Source: Candidatus Tisiphia endosymbiont of Melanophora roralis (GTDB taxonomy: Bacteria > Pseudomonadota > Alphaproteobacteria > Rickettsiales > Rickettsiaceae). From it: a stretch of 64,000 nt of DNA. Under the pieces are notes generated by a model. That model did no database searches. It was not told the origin of the DNA and worked only from the letters and a program-made list of their open reading frames with translations. The stretch covers positions 372,001-436,000 of the forward strand of contig NZ_OZ032161.1 in assembly GCF_964026575.1 (NCBI RefSeq), written 5' to 3'. Shown here piece by piece: positions 8,529 to 18,802 of the stretch. Numbering within the stretch: the stretch's first letter is position 1; each line of letters begins with the position of its first letter. Made by a program: the position numbers and the translations under genes.

Positions 8529-10712
8529 TTATTTTGGCTTTACATAATAATTATAAGGAGTTAATAGAGTATATTTATTATTTTTATAATATTTATGCAA
8601 CATGATAAAAGCTTCATAAGATGATTTTGGGGCATTATGACATTTTTTACTCATCTTTACACATAAATGCAGCATCTCAGGAATAAAATCTTTATCTTTA
8701 AATTTATTGTAGCTATCAATACTTGAATGACAAAAATAATCCACTTTATTAGAAAGATTTTTCTTGAAAAAAGACCATTCTTTTTTAGCTAGTTCTTTAT
8801 CTTCTTTTGTTAAAAATTCCCCATAATTATTTAGATCAAAATTTGCTAAATCCTGGTCATTCCACCAATTCTCACTATTCATACTCAATTCTGTTAAATT
8901 TAGATCCTTTTGATAATAAGAATCGTTGCGCCATAAATATGATTTGATAAATATATTTAAACCAGGAGAACGCATTATAATCAGGTGAGCTAATTTCTGT
9001 TTAACTTCTAAATTTTTCTCAGATAAAAATCCATTAATAACATCATTTAATTCCGGATTTAATTTCACCAAAAGAGAAGATATATTTTCAGCTTCTGATA
9101 TTTCTCCCAATAATATATAGCGTGTCCAAGCACTAGCAATTAGGCGTTTCTTTAACCATTTTGGTATATTACAATCTAGGCCTTCAGTAAGCATTTTAGT
9201 AGGGACATTTTCAATGAGATTGTTGCTCTGTCCTATTATATCCATAATTTTTCCTGAGATATCATTCGCATATTCTATTGAGGAATCAGTATACATATAT
9301 AACACAGGTTGTACTATGTAAGTTAAATACTCATGGTAATTTTTTGCAGCATATGAACGTAAGTAATTAAATAAATTTACTTCATAAGGTGCTAAATTAG
9401 GAATTTTTAAAACTTTTGTTGTAATATCATCCAATAGTTTGTAATTTTTTTCAGATAAGGCAAGTTTGGCTAAATAATATTGAGTTAATATGTATCCTTG
9501 CGTATTTTCAGTAATTTCTTGTGCTTTTTGGATAACTTTTTGAGCTTCCTGCGATTTAATATCTGATAATTTGATCTTTTTTAAAGATAGTATCAGCCAA
9601 GGTAATGAATTATAGTTTTGCCATTTTTTATATGTATCTAAAAAATTATCTTGAATATAAAAATAATTTGCCCATTCTAAAAATGGGTGGTTAGTAATCA
9701 GCCCATTTTTTATAGTATGATCATTATAATCTGATACTAAATATCTAAAATCATTATAATCTTCTGACCTTATCTCTTTGGAGATTAATTGTTCAGAGAG
9801 TTGTATTACTTCTTTATTTATATCTTGTTTAATTATAAAATATTTTAATAATTTATCTATTTCAGCTTTAAAAGGTGATGTATTAATTAAAGGTTGTAAT
9901 TTTTTATATAATACAAAAAAATCATTATTATCTTTATTTTGATATTTTATTTGCCTAAAAAGAGAACGAAATATTAAATAAAGAGCTAAATCTTTATATT
10001 GAGAATCACTCTCTGATATTTTGGTAAATAATTCACTACTAGTATCATAATGCATAGCATAGAAATAAGCTGAAGCAAGTTGGTAGTTATAATCATCTAA
10101 TTCTTCTTTTGTTGCATTTTCTGACAAAATAGTAGGTAGTATTAATACGTTCTGATCACAGTTATTAAATACTTTATTTTGGTTAGATACCCATTGTTTT
10201 ATTTGAGAAGCATTATATTTCTTGCTTTTATCATTAAATAATTCTACAGCAAAGGTAAAAGCATTGTTCAAGCAATTCTCAAAATAGAAACTAGTTTGCA
10301 CCTGATTTTCTTTGTTGCTAACTGATTTATATGACGAAAGATAGTTTTCTTCATTAACTATTTTATTGCTATTTTCTCGCCATATATTTTGTGAGTTAAT
10401 TTCTTCATTTATTGGTTTAGATAAATTATCTAGGTTTTCTGTAGTAGGTGGATTATTTGATAAATAACGATATGCTAGAATTAGCCCTAGCAGATTAGTT
10501 TTATCAGGCAATATTGCTATGGAACCTCTAGCAAAGGTTTTTAATATTCCTTCTTGTCTTAAAGGTAGGGTTATATTAAAATTATCTCCTTCATAAGGGA
10601 AAGACCTTGTTTCGATTGTACTAATACAAGCTAAGCTAATATGCATGAAAAAGGTAATTAATATTAGAGTTCCTGCATAAATCAATTTAATTGGTGTGTT
10701 CTTAGATTTCAT
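8529..10712 (-). CDS. Large exported hypothetical protein, probably helical repeat
   Basis: This 727-residue protein begins with a clear signal peptide (basic start, hydrophobic stretch about residues 9-28, then a Cys/Ala-containing region), so it is exported. The rest reads as a long series of amphipathic helices (for example the segments around residues 200-230 and 400-440) without a named motif; TPR-like solenoid repeats are likely but not proven. Its ATG overlaps the stop of the upstream DUF3142 reading frame by 4 bases (ATGA). In other bacteria DUF3142 genes are often next to a large secreted TPR-like protein, so the two probably formed one unit. The function is unknown. Confidence 0.75.
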   Translation of the reverse strand: MKSKNTPIKLIYAGTLILITFFMHISLACISTIETRSFPYEGDNFNITLPLRQEGILKTFARGSIAILPDKTNLLGLILAYRYLSNNPPTTENLDNLSKPINEEINSQNIWRENSNKIVNEENYLSSYKSVSNKENQVQTSFYFENCLNNAFTFAVELFNDKSKKYNASQIKQWVSNQNKVFNNCDQNVLILPTILSENATKEELDDYNYQLASAYFYAMHYDTSSELFTKISESDSQYKDLALYLIFRSLFRQIKYQNKDNNDFFVLYKKLQPLINTSPFKAEIDKLLKYFIIKQDINKEVIQLSEQLISKEIRSEDYNDFRYLVSDYNDHTIKNGLITNHPFLEWANYFYIQDNFLDTYKKWQNYNSLPWLILSLKKIKLSDIKSQEAQKVIQKAQEITENTQGYILTQYYLAKLALSEKNYKLLDDITTKVLKIPNLAPYEVNLFNYLRSYAAKNYHEYLTYIVQPVLYMYTDSSIEYANDISGKIMDIIGQSNNLIENVPTKMLTEGLDCNIPKWLKKRLIASAWTRYILLGEISEAENISSLLVKLNPELNDVINGFLSEKNLEVKQKLAHLIIMRSPGLNIFIKSYLWRNDSYYQKDLNLTELSMNSENWWNDQDLANFDLNNYGEFLTKEDKELAKKEWSFFKKNLSNKVDYFCHSSIDSYNKFKDKDFIPEMLHLCVKMSKKCHNAPKSSYEAFIMLHKYYKNNKYTLLTPYNYYVKPK

Positions 10713-11481
10713 AATTGAACATTTTTTATAATTTTATAATATGTTTCTTTATTCCATTTATCTTTATTAAATACAAAGACTTTAAAGCTTGTTGGCACAG
10801 TAAGCACATCACCTGCCATAAGACCAATATAATTTTGACATTTTTTGCTACGCCAATTTTTATTATCAGTAAAAAATTTTTTTACTCGTCTTATATCTTG
10901 ATTTTCTTTTCTGCCTTGATACACCATTGGCACGGCATATTCTATTGAAAGTTTATCTATCCAATTATCAAACATACACCATGAAGATAAGGCAGTAATA
11001 GAAATTTTCCTATTGTTTTTTACTAATGTTTCAATTAGTTGAGAGTAAATTTTTCTTTGATTATAAGTGGCATCAAAATCTAATTGTATCAGTTGTCCAG
11101 GTTTAGATGCAGATAAAATAATATTACTTAGATCAGTTAAACTTTTTGCGTCTAATTTTCCTTTTGCTTTCGTTTCTAAACGAAAAACTGGAATAATAAA
11201 AGTATTAGCTGGGGTTATAAGAGTATTGGTTCTTGGTATAATTTTATTTTATCTAGGTCTATATAGATGGTAGCTATTAAGGATGCAACGGCTGTATTAT
11301 TATCAATAAATAATAAGTCATCTGATCTATGCCAACTCCATAGTGTTAGATTAGGTACTTTATTAGAAAGAAAAATTTTATAATACAAAGCTATAGTTAA
11401 TGGGAATATTAAAATAATTACCAAATTCTTATATGATAAATTTGGTATATATCGAATTATAAGTTCTAAGGCTCTTAGCAT
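10709..11481 (-). pseudogene. DUF3142-family protein, interrupted by a frameshift
   Basis: Two open frames on this strand form one DUF3142-like protein. The first (11481-11215) has an N-terminal membrane anchor and the family opening LWSWHRSDDL, and stops at 11217-11215. One base difference near 11219 continues the protein in another frame with ITPANTFIIPVFRLE, then LIQLDFDATYNQRKIYSQLI, SITALSSWCMFDNW and the VPMVYQGR segment, ending at 10709. All conserved blocks are present in order across about 257 residues, so the break is a single deletion (or a sequencing error), not decay. The intact downstream part overlaps the start of the large secreted protein by 4 bases. The family function is not established. 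Confidence 0.82.
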
Positions 11482-11684
11482 AGCAATTATCTTTTAAAAA
11501 AAATTAAATATTTTTATCTGTATTTTATATCAATAAAAAATATTATTGATTAACAACAAATAAGCGTTTTTGTTGAATAAGCTTATGACAAGCTTCAAGT
11601 CACCCTCTTATAACTACTTATAATATGTTTTTAAGATATAAGAACCTATAATTAGACCTATCTAGTAGAAGGTAATCATTTCGT

Positions 11685-11713
11685 TTGACTTTTCTTGTAT
11701 ATATCTGTATAAG
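11685..11713 (+). promoter_or_regulatory. Sigma70-type promoter of tlc
   Basis: TTGACT (11685-11690) and TATAAG (11708-11713) are separated by exactly 17 bases, close to the consensus for the housekeeping sigma factor. Transcription would start near 11720, leaving a short AT-rich leader before the tlc ATG at 11744. It lies in the divergent gap between tlc and the DUF3142 gene. Confidence 0.65.
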
Positions 11714-11743
11714 TCCACTGACTTATAATAATAATAAAATAGT

Positions 11744-13246
11744 ATGAATAAGGTAGAAAATAATAGTTATTTCTCAGAAATGAGAAGAGTGGTTTGGCCA
11801 ATTGAATGGCATGAAAATAAGAAATTCTTGCCTATGGCTGGCATGATGTTTTGTATCTTGCTAAACTACTCTACCCTCAGGTCTATAAAAGACGGGTTTG
11901 TTGTAACATCTATTGGTCCTGAAGCAATAAGTTTTGTAAAAACCTATGTTGTTTTACCAATGGCAGTACTATTTATGGTTGCTTACGTAAAGCTTTGTGA
12001 TATGTTAAAACAAGAAAATGTTTTTTATGCTGTAACTAGTTTTTTTCTTGCATATTTTGTCCTATTCACTTTTGTCTTATATCCTTACCCAGAGTTAGTG
12101 CATCCTAATCCCAAAACAATCGATGCATTGAGTAATGAATATCCAAATTTTAAGTGGTTTATTAGGGTAATTGGTCAGTGGAGTTTTGCCATCTTTTATG
12201 CTATGTCAGAACTTTGGGGAAGTATGATGCTTAGCTTATTGTTTTGGCAGTTTGCTAACCAAATTACTAAGACCGAAGAGGCAAAACGCTTTTATTCTAT
12301 GTTTGGTATGCTGGCAAATTTATCTTTACCAGTCACTGCATTAATACTTGCCTATTTTTTAAGCAAAGAAACTCAAATAGTTTCAGAAGATCTGAAATTT
12401 ATTCCACTGCTTCTTATTATGATATTTAGTGGTCTAGTCATCATGTTATTGTATAGATGGATGAATCAACATGTTTTAACCGATCCTACTTTATATCAGC
12501 CAACAAGTAAAACAAACAAGAAAAGCAAGGTTAAATTGTCTCTTGGTGAAAGCTTTAAAATGATTTTTACTTCAAAATATTTAGGACTTATTGTCTCGTT
12601 AATCTTAGCCTATGGGGTGTCAGTAAATCTTGTGGAAGGTGTATGGAAGTCAAAAATTCGACAACTATATCCAACTAAAGAAGAATATACCATGTATATG
12701 GGGCAATTTCAGGCTTGGCAAGGTGTGACAGCTATATTATTTATGATTGTTGGCAGTAACATTTTAAGAAGGGTTTCTTGGTTCACAGCTGCTATGATTA
12801 CTCCTGTGATGATGTTAATTACCGGTATTGCTTTTTTTGCCTTTATTTTCTTTGATAGTACTATTGCAATGTATATTACTGGTCTACTCACTTCTGGACC
12901 TTTGGCAATAGCAGTGATGATTGGGATGATTCAAAATATTTTAAGTAAGGCAACAAAATACTCACTATTTGACGCTACCAAAAATATGGCATATATTCCT
13001 CTTGATAAAGATCTTAGAACCAAAGGGCAAGCGGCAGTAGAAGTTATAGGTGGTAGGTTTGGTAAATCTGGTGGTGGTATTATCCAGTCAACATTCTTTA
13101 TCTTGCTTCCTTCTTTTACCTTCGTTGAAGCTACGCCTTATTTCGCTGGCATATTTTTTGTTATTGTAATATTGTGGATATATGCAGTTAAAGCACTTAA
13201 TAAGGAATATCAAGTTCAGATATCTAATGCCAAATCCGAAAGTTAG
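11744..13246 (+). CDS. tlcA: ATP/ADP translocase (Tlc1 type)
   Basis: This is the inner-membrane nucleotide exchanger that imports host ATP in exchange for ADP, the hallmark of energy parasitism in Rickettsiales. The 500-residue protein has about 12 membrane segments and matches Rickettsia Tlc1 along its length, for example [19 protein letters not shown] near residue 30, [10 protein letters not shown] near 295, and [19 protein letters not shown] near 410 with the following [12 protein letters not shown]. It stands alone between a good promoter and a 38-nt terminator-like palindrome, so it is probably monocistronic and strongly transcribed. Confidence 0.97.
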   Translation: MNKVENNSYFSEMRRVVWPIEWHENKKFLPMAGMMFCILLNYSTLRSIKDGFVVTSIGPEAISFVKTYVVLPMAVLFMVAYVKLCDMLKQENVFYAVTSFFLAYFVLFTFVLYPYPELVHPNPKTIDALSNEYPNFKWFIRVIGQWSFAIFYAMSELWGSMMLSLLFWQFANQITKTEEAKRFYSMFGMLANLSLPVTALILAYFLSKETQIVSEDLKFIPLLLIMIFSGLVIMLLYRWMNQHVLTDPTLYQPTSKTNKKSKVKLSLGESFKMIFTSKYLGLIVSLILAYGVSVNLVEGVWKSKIRQLYPTKEEYTMYMGQFQAWQGVTAILFMIVGSNILRRVSWFTAAMITPVMMLITGIAFFAFIFFDSTIAMYITGLLTSGPLAIAVMIGMIQNILSKATKYSLFDATKNMAYIPLDKDLRTKGQAAVEVIGGRFGKSGGGIIQSTFFILLPSFTFVEATPYFAGIFFVIVILWIYAVKALNKEYQVQISNAKSES

Positions 13247-13281
13247 TTGTAACGAAATTAGATTTATGAGACTACAACGCG

Positions 13282-13319
13282 AATTTGGGATAAGAATTAA
13301 CTAATTCTTATCCCAAATT
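13282..13319. terminator. Terminator-like palindrome after tlc
   Basis: This is a perfect 18-bp inverted repeat (AATTTGGGATAAGAATTA and its complement) with a 2-base loop, placed 36 bases after the tlc stop. It is followed by GGGGT rather than a T run. The tail resembles the ends (TGAGGT) of the five-hairpin element, so it may be a solo relative of that repeat that serves as a terminator. Confidence 0.55.
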
Positions 13320-13343
13320 GGGGTACAATAGGTCTGTTCATGC

Positions 13344-13419
13344 GGCTAGATAGCTCAGTTGGTAGAGCAAAGGACTGAAAATCCTTGTGTCGCCGGTTCG
13401 ATCCCGGCTCTAGCCACCA
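13344..13419 (+). tRNA. tRNA-Phe (GAA)
   Basis: A full cloverleaf can be folded. The acceptor stem is GGCTAGA/TCTAGCC with discriminator A and an encoded CCA (13417-13419). The D arm is GCTC...GAGC. The anticodon stem is AAGGA/TCCTT with loop CTGAAAA giving anticodon GAA. The variable loop is GTGTC and the T arm GCCGG-TTCGATC-CCGGC. All stems pair fully, so the gene looks functional. Confidence 0.96.
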
Positions 13420-13517
13420 TCTCTATGATAAATCTCTTATACTATACTTCTAGATTGTATAATAACTATTATACAATAATGAACAATATTCTGAAATATA
13501 AATTATTGTAAGAAAAC

Positions 13518-13546
13518 TTGAGTATTTTCTAACTGGCGTTTATACT
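13518..13546 (+). promoter_or_regulatory. Sigma70-type promoter of the lpxD operon
   Basis: TTGAGT (13518-13523) and TATACT (13541-13546) have a 17-base spacer and lie 30 bases before the lpxD ATG at 13577. This is the best promoter candidate for lpxD-fabZ-lpxA-lpxI. Confidence 0.6.
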
Positions 13547-13576
13547 ATTGCCATTATTTTGTAAAATTAAATAACC

Positions 13577-14605
13577 ATGATAAACGCACGTTTTTATAAG
13601 AAATCTGCTCCTTATAAATTGTCAGAAATTGTAAAATTAATAGATGCTGAGATAGTATACTCAAATGATTTGTTAATCCATAATGTTAAGTCATTAGAAG
13701 AGGCTGATGTTGGTGATATAAGTTTTTTAATTCATAACAAATATATTATTCAATTCCAAAACACTAAAGCTTCATGCTGCATAGTCCCAGAGGATTTTTC
13801 GCACGAATCTAATAATGGAACAATTTTATTAAAAACAAAAAATCCGTATTTTGCTTATGCAAAATTAGTAGATTTATTTTATAGTAAAGCAAAAACTTAT
13901 CCTAACAAAATTATGCCTTCTAGCTATATTGCAGATTCTGCTATTATAGGAAAGAATTGTTATATAGGACATAATGTTGTTATTGAAGATCATGTTATAA
14001 TAGGAGATAATTGCATTATAGAATCTGGGACGAGTATAGATTTTGGAGTAGTAATAGGTAATAGAGCGTTAATACACTCAAATGTTTCAGTAAGTTACAG
14101 TATAATAGGTGATGATGTGGTAATATTAGCGGGAGCGAGAATTGGACAAGATGGATTCGGTTTTGCAACAGATAAAGGAATTCATAAGAAAATTTTGCAC
14201 ACTGGTATGGTAAAAATAGGTAATAATGTTGAAATAGGTAGTAATACTACTATTGATAGAGGATCGATAAATGATACAATAATAGAAGATTTTTGTAGAA
14301 TAGATAACTTAGTGCAGATAGGACATAATGCTATAATAGGACGGGGGTCAGTTATTGTTGCCCAAGTAGGTATAGCAGGTAGTACTAAGGTAGGAGCATA
14401 TTGTGCTTTAGGGGGGCAGTCAGGCATATCCGGACATATAGTATTAGGCGATAAAGTCCAAGTAGCAGCCAAATCTGGCGTGATAAAAGATGTTGCACTA
14501 GGAGCTACAGTTGGTGGATATCCTGCAGTACCAATTAGAGATTGGCATAAACAATCAGTAATTATGAAGCAACTTGTAAACAAAAAAATGAGTTTAGATA
14601 ACTAA
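13577..14605 (+). CDS. lpxD: UDP-3-O-(3-hydroxyacyl)glucosamine N-acyltransferase
   Basis: LpxD adds the second hydroxyacyl chain in lipid A synthesis, using acyl-ACP. The protein has the N-terminal uridine-binding domain (about residues 1-100) followed by a left-handed beta helix of hexapeptide repeats (about 110-300). The active-site region includes [16 protein letters not shown] with the catalytic His in the downstream QIGHNAIIG repeat (about residue 250). At 342 residues the length is normal. It opens the lipid A operon with fabZ, lpxA and lpxI downstream on the same strand. Confidence 0.96.
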   Translation: MINARFYKKSAPYKLSEIVKLIDAEIVYSNDLLIHNVKSLEEADVGDISFLIHNKYIIQFQNTKASCCIVPEDFSHESNNGTILLKTKNPYFAYAKLVDLFYSKAKTYPNKIMPSSYIADSAIIGKNCYIGHNVVIEDHVIIGDNCIIESGTSIDFGVVIGNRALIHSNVSVSYSIIGDDVVILAGARIGQDGFGFATDKGIHKKILHTGMVKIGNNVEIGSNTTIDRGSINDTIIEDFCRIDNLVQIGHNAIIGRGSVIVAQVGIAGSTKVGAYCALGGQSGISGHIVLGDKVQVAAKSGVIKDVALGATVGGYPAVPIRDWHKQSVIMKQLVNKKMSLDN

Positions 14606-14728
14606 AAAATCTATGTTTTAAGAATTTAAGATAATAGCATGTCGTCCTTTAAATGATTACAAGCTCGATTTAAGATTTGCTGACCTAAAAATGAAATAGC
14701 TTACAGATAAGAAAGAGGAATGTATATA

Positions 14729-15163
14729 ATGACAATTAATATTATAGAAATAATGGAAATGCTACCTCATCGTTATCCATTTTTATTAATAGATAAGGTA
14801 CTAGAATTTAAGCTTCATGAGTCTATTGTTGGTATCAAGAATGTTACTTTTAATGAGCCGCAATTTACTGGTCATTTTCCTACAAAACCAGTAATGCCTG
14901 GTGTACTAATTATTGAGGCTATGGCTCAACTATCTGCTATTTTAGTAGCCAAATCAATGGACTTCAAAGATAAAGATGTTTTCTTTATGACTATTGAAGA
15001 GGCAAAATTTCGTAAAGTTGTTGAGCCAGGTGATACATTACATATTTATGCTAAAATAGAACAAAATAGAGGCTCTGTTTGGAAATTTTCAAGTAACAGC
15101 AAAGTTAATGATCATATAGTTGCAGAGAGCAAATTTACTGCAATGGTTAAAAATAGGAATTAA
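14729..15163 (+). CDS. fabZ: 3-hydroxyacyl-ACP dehydratase FabZ
   Basis: FabZ dehydrates 3-hydroxyacyl-ACP in fatty acid elongation, competing with LpxD and LpxA for the same intermediate. The hot-dog fold motif [13 protein letters not shown] with the catalytic His, and [20 protein letters not shown] with the catalytic Glu, are intact. Two starts are possible. The ATG at 14729 has AGAGG (14714-14718) at a suitable distance of ten bases, while the ATG at 14720 sits directly on that site, so 14729 is chosen, giving 144 residues. It lies between lpxD and lpxA, the classic order. Confidence 0.95.
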   Translation: MTINIIEIMEMLPHRYPFLLIDKVLEFKLHESIVGIKNVTFNEPQFTGHFPTKPVMPGVLIIEAMAQLSAILVAKSMDFKDKDVFFMTIEEAKFRKVVEPGDTLHIYAKIEQNRGSVWKFSSNSKVNDHIVAESKFTAMVKNRN

Positions 15164-15165
15164 CA

Positions 15166-15984
15166 ATGACCTTATCAGCTATACATGCAACTGCCATAAT
15201 AGACACAAAGGCTTCGATTGGTAAAAATGTCAGAGTCGGTCCTTTTTGTACTGTTGGGCCGAATGTGGTTTTGGCGGATAATATTGAGTTAAAATCGCAC
15301 GTAGTTATAGAGGGAAAAACAAAAATTGGTGCTAATACAGTTATATATCCATTTGCTTCTATTGGTCAGCCCCCTCAAATACTTAAGTATGAGGGAGAAG
15401 AGTCAGAGGTTATCATAGGTAATAATAATACTATTAGAGAATATGTAACTATTCAAGCCGGTAGTAAAGGTGGTGGTATGGTTACCTCTGTAGGTAATAA
15501 TTGTTTATTGATGGTTGGAGTGCATATAGCACATGATTGTATTGTGGGTAATAATGTAATTCTTGCTAACTATGTTAGCCTAGCTGGTCATGTTAAAGTT
15601 GATGATTATGCCATTATAGGAGGTCTTTCTGCTGTTCTGCAATTCGTACGTATAGGACAACATTCGATGGTGGGTGGTATGTCTGCAGTGAGCAAAGATG
15701 TGATTCCATTTGGGCTAGCTACAAATGAAAGGGCATTTCTTGAAGGAATAAACTTAGTTGGGATGAAAAGACGTGGCTTTGATAATCAGGAAACGCTTGA
15801 TACTATAAAAGCCGTAGATGAGATTTTTATTGGCGAAGGTATTTTTACTGATAGAATTGAGATAGTTTTAAAGCAATATAAAGGTAATCCTATTGTAGAA
15901 CAAATTATCACTTTTATAAAACAGGATCTTAGTAGAGCATTTTGCCAGCCAAGACAAGTTGAACATGATAAGGTAAGTAAGTAA
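15166..15984 (+). CDS. lpxA: UDP-N-acetylglucosamine acyltransferase
   Basis: LpxA performs the first step of lipid A synthesis, moving a hydroxyacyl chain from ACP to UDP-GlcNAc. The left-handed beta helix covers about residues 5-190 with repeated I-G-x-N-x-x-I hexapeptides. The catalytic His lies in GVHIAHDCIVGNN (about residue 123). A helical C-terminal domain follows (about 190-270). The 272 residues are typical. It begins 3 bases after fabZ and ends 1 base before lpxI, a tight operon. Confidence 0.96.
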   Translation: MTLSAIHATAIIDTKASIGKNVRVGPFCTVGPNVVLADNIELKSHVVIEGKTKIGANTVIYPFASIGQPPQILKYEGEESEVIIGNNNTIREYVTIQAGSKGGGMVTSVGNNCLLMVGVHIAHDCIVGNNVILANYVSLAGHVKVDDYAIIGGLSAVLQFVRIGQHSMVGGMSAVSKDVIPFGLATNERAFLEGINLVGMKRRGFDNQETLDTIKAVDEIFIGEGIFTDRIEIVLKQYKGNPIVEQIITFIKQDLSRAFCQPRQVEHDKVSK

Positions 15985-15985
15985 A

Positions 15986-16813
15986 ATGTTGCAAATATAC
16001 CCTTTAAAGCAAAAGAGTATAGTTGGAATTATAGCAGGAAATGGCTTATTGCCAATTTCACTCGCCAATAGTTTCATTAAGCAAGGCGGGCAATGTTATA
16101 TCGCAGCTTTGGAGGGAGAAGCAAGTCCGGTATTGTATAAGGATTTTACCCACCAATTTTTTAAAATCGGTATGGTTAAGCCAATAATTGAATATTTTCG
16201 TAAGTATGATGTAAAAAATATAATTCTTGCTGGTAGTGTAAATCGTCCTAATTTGCGGTCAATTAAAGTAGATTTAATGGGATCAAGGTTACTTGCACGC
16301 ATATTGAAACAAAAATTTTTAGGAGATGATAAACTTCTTAGTATAGTGATAGATTTCCTAGAAGAAAAAGGGTTTAAAGTAATTTCTAGTTATGAAATAT
16401 TAAGAACAAATAATGATGTTATGACCATAGCTGTTCCATCTAAAATAGATAACACAGATATTGAACTGGGGATAAAGCTATTAGATAGTATCGGATATCT
16501 TGATGTAGGACAGTCAGTAATTGTTGATAATGGGTATATTATAGGTATTGAAGCGGCTGAGGGTACAGATAATTTAATAGAAAGATGTTCATATTTACGT
16601 AAAAATTCTATAGGTGGTGTACTTATTAAAATGATGAAGAAAGATCAAGATACTAGAATTGATATACCTACAATAGGAGCAGAGACAATAAGTAACTTAG
16701 CTAATTATGGTTATAAAGGATTAGCCATACAGAAAGATAAAGTGATTATTCTAGAGATAGAAAGAACTATTGGACTCGCTAATGAATGCGGACTTTTTAT
16801 TAAACTTATTTAG
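15986..16813 (+). CDS. lpxI: UDP-2,3-diacylglucosamine pyrophosphatase LpxI
   Basis: LpxI (formerly DUF1009) hydrolyses UDP-2,3-diacylglucosamine to lipid X, the alphaproteobacterial substitute for LpxH. The N-terminal block GIIAGNGLLPISLANSF and the C-terminal EAAEGTDNLIERC with GVLIKMMKKDQDTRIDIPTI match the family, including the acidic residue of EGTD. At 275 residues the length is usual. It is the last gene of the lipid A operon and is followed by a large inverted-repeat element. Confidence 0.93.
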   Translation: MLQIYPLKQKSIVGIIAGNGLLPISLANSFIKQGGQCYIAALEGEASPVLYKDFTHQFFKIGMVKPIIEYFRKYDVKNIILAGSVNRPNLRSIKVDLMGSRLLARILKQKFLGDDKLLSIVIDFLEEKGFKVISSYEILRTNNDVMTIAVPSKIDNTDIELGIKLLDSIGYLDVGQSVIVDNGYIIGIEAAEGTDNLIERCSYLRKNSIGGVLIKMMKKDQDTRIDIPTIGAETISNLANYGYKGLAIQKDKVIILEIERTIGLANECGLFIKLI

Positions 16814-16834
16814 TGTATCTATACTCAAATGATC

Positions 16835-17070
16835 AGGGTAATTTAAAAGTCCCAACTAATGATAGAAAAGTTTGTTTTTTAAAATGCATAAATGTCTATT
16901 AGCGAGGAGCCGCAAAGCGGCGACGTGGCAATCCAAAAGTTGCAGTGGCAAAAAATAAAACAGCGAGCTGTTTATTTGGATCGTCACGCCACTTTGTGGC
17001 TCGCGATGACAACTATTTATTTCTATAATTTAGTATTTCCTATCATTAGTTGGGACTTTTAAATTACCCT
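16835..17070. repeat. MITE-like element with 31-bp perfect terminal inverted repeats
   Basis: The ends at 16835-16865 and 17040-17070 are perfect inverted copies over 31 bases (AGGGTAATTTAAAAGTCCCA and onward). The 236-bp element encodes nothing. Inside it (about 16901-17011) lies a second palindromic unit (GCGAGGAGCCGC ... GCTCGCGATGAC) of the repeat type also seen at 19459 and 61916, so one repeat is nested in another. No target duplication is obvious. The remainder of the 525-base gap (17071-17339) is AT-rich, with a possible TTGACA at 17094 but no convincing -10 site, and a stretch at about 17274-17310 resembling the end of the element at 47537. Confidence 0.8.
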
Positions 17071-17339
17071 AAAAATTGCAGTAACTGATTTTCTTGACAA
17101 AACAGTACAAAAAATTCAGAATAAAATTCTTTCGCGTATAAATGATAATTTCTAGGCTAGAATACCAAATTTTATTGATATTTGAAACATTTTCTTCAAA
17201 TTATTTGAGTAATATTACTTAGTGCTATGAAAAATTCATGCTACAATAAAAAAAATTTTTTTCCAAGAAACATGAGACCTATTACAAAATTCACTTATGT
17301 GTAAGGATTTGAAGAGTCTGTAGAAAAATATATTACTTT

Positions 17340-18698
17340 ATGACAGCCAATGTACTAGTAGTTGATGATATAGAATCAAATGTTAAATTACTGGAAGCTA
17401 AACTTTTAGGAGAATATTATACAGTCTTTACTGCCAATAACGGCAAAGATGCATTGAATGTTCTTGCCCTTAATAGAATTGATATTGTATTACTTGACGC
17501 CATGATGCCTAATATAGATGGATTTGAAACCTGCAAACGAATTAAGTCTAATCCTTACACTATTCATATACCAGTGATTATGGTTACGGCTCTTTCTGAT
17601 ACTGAGGATCGCATAAAAGGTCTTGAAGCTGGAGCTGATGAATTCTTAACAAAACCTATTGATGACACTGCTCTTTTTGCAAGGGTACGATCTCTTGCTA
17701 GAATGAAGGCGGTTATTGATGAACTCAAACTTAGAAACACTACTAATGCTGAATTAGGTGGTGACGTCATAGAGGTAAAAGATAATTTTTCAGATAGTAA
17801 AATACTTTTAGTTAACGATGATATAGTGCAGGCAAGAAACATAAATAAAACGCTTCTCAGCCTTACCCCCAATATCAAAATAATATCTGATATCAATGAA
17901 TTGAAGAAAGATAGTGAATATACCCCGGATTTAGTAATTATCAGCTGCCAATTAGAGCAAGGAGATCCTTTAAGAATAAGCGTAATGCTACGGTCTGATG
18001 CTAAATTCCATGATACGGTACTCATATTACAAGCTGAAGAAGAAAATACATCGATAGTTATCAAAGGTTTAGAGCTGGGTATTAATGATTATTTTACATA
18101 CCCAGTAGATAAAAACGAGCTATTAGCTAGAATCAGAACTCAATTGAAAAGAAAACATTACCAAGATACTTTACGCAATGATTTAGAGTTAAGCGTAAAT
18201 TTGTCGATCAAAGATGGTTTGACAGGCATATTTAATCGTCATTATTTTGATACACACATAAAGCAAATGGTAAAAAAATCTACTGATAGCAAAAGACCTT
18301 TATGCTTACTTATGTGTGATATTGATCATTTTAAGCAAGTTAATGACACTTATGGTCATCAAGCAGGAGACATAGTGCTAAAAACCATTGCTAATGTTCT
18401 GAAGAACATTTTTAGGGTTACAGACTTGGTTGCTAGATATGGCGGAGAGGAATTTGCTATCCTTTTAAATGACATAACGATTGACGAAGCTATGTATATA
18501 GCGCAGCGGGCAAGAACAAGAGTGGAGTCTATCGATTTTAAAGTTAAAACTCAGAAAGATCCTATTAAGAAAACTATCTCCATAGGAGTAACTGAATACA
18601 AAATTGGGGAATCTATTAGTGATTTTATAGAACGTACCGATAAAGCTCTGTATCAAGCAAAGGAGGACGGAAGAAATAAAGTGATAAGAATAATTTAG
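17340..18698 (+). CDS. pleD: PleD-like response regulator, diguanylate cyclase
   Basis: The domain order is REC-REC-GGDEF, as in Caulobacter PleD, and the protein makes cyclic di-GMP. The first receiver keeps the acidic pair (D9/D10) and the phosphoacceptor D53 (VLLDAMMP). The second receiver (about residues 155-280) has ISCQL where the aspartate should be and is probably only an adaptor for dimerisation. The GGDEF domain (about 290-450) has the active site YGGEEF and, five residues earlier, the inhibitory-site motif RVTD, so product inhibition is likely. No sensor kinase is adjacent. An EAL protein at 26.5 kb may degrade the product. Confidence 0.94.
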   Translation: MTANVLVVDDIESNVKLLEAKLLGEYYTVFTANNGKDALNVLALNRIDIVLLDAMMPNIDGFETCKRIKSNPYTIHIPVIMVTALSDTEDRIKGLEAGADEFLTKPIDDTALFARVRSLARMKAVIDELKLRNTTNAELGGDVIEVKDNFSDSKILLVNDDIVQARNINKTLLSLTPNIKIISDINELKKDSEYTPDLVIISCQLEQGDPLRISVMLRSDAKFHDTVLILQAEEENTSIVIKGLELGINDYFTYPVDKNELLARIRTQLKRKHYQDTLRNDLELSVNLSIKDGLTGIFNRHYFDTHIKQMVKKSTDSKRPLCLLMCDIDHFKQVNDTYGHQAGDIVLKTIANVLKNIFRVTDLVARYGGEEFAILLNDITIDEAMYIAQRARTRVESIDFKVKTQKDPIKKTISIGVTEYKIGESISDFIERTDKALYQAKEDGRNKVIRII

Positions 18699-18802
18699 AT
18701 ACACAAATGAAGATTCATCAGGTATACTAGACTTATTGTAAAACTAGCTTATGAGAGGGTAATTCTTAAAGAAGTCTACCTTTCATATAAAAACCTAAAA
18801 TC

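Noticed and set aside
10715-10948. Plus-strand open frame opposite the DUF3142 gene
   Set aside because: It is a shadow of the conserved reading frame on the minus strand.
14182-14583. 133-codon frame opposite lpxD
   Set aside because: It is a shadow of the hexapeptide repeats; Pro/Thr/Ile-rich composition comes from the complementary codons.
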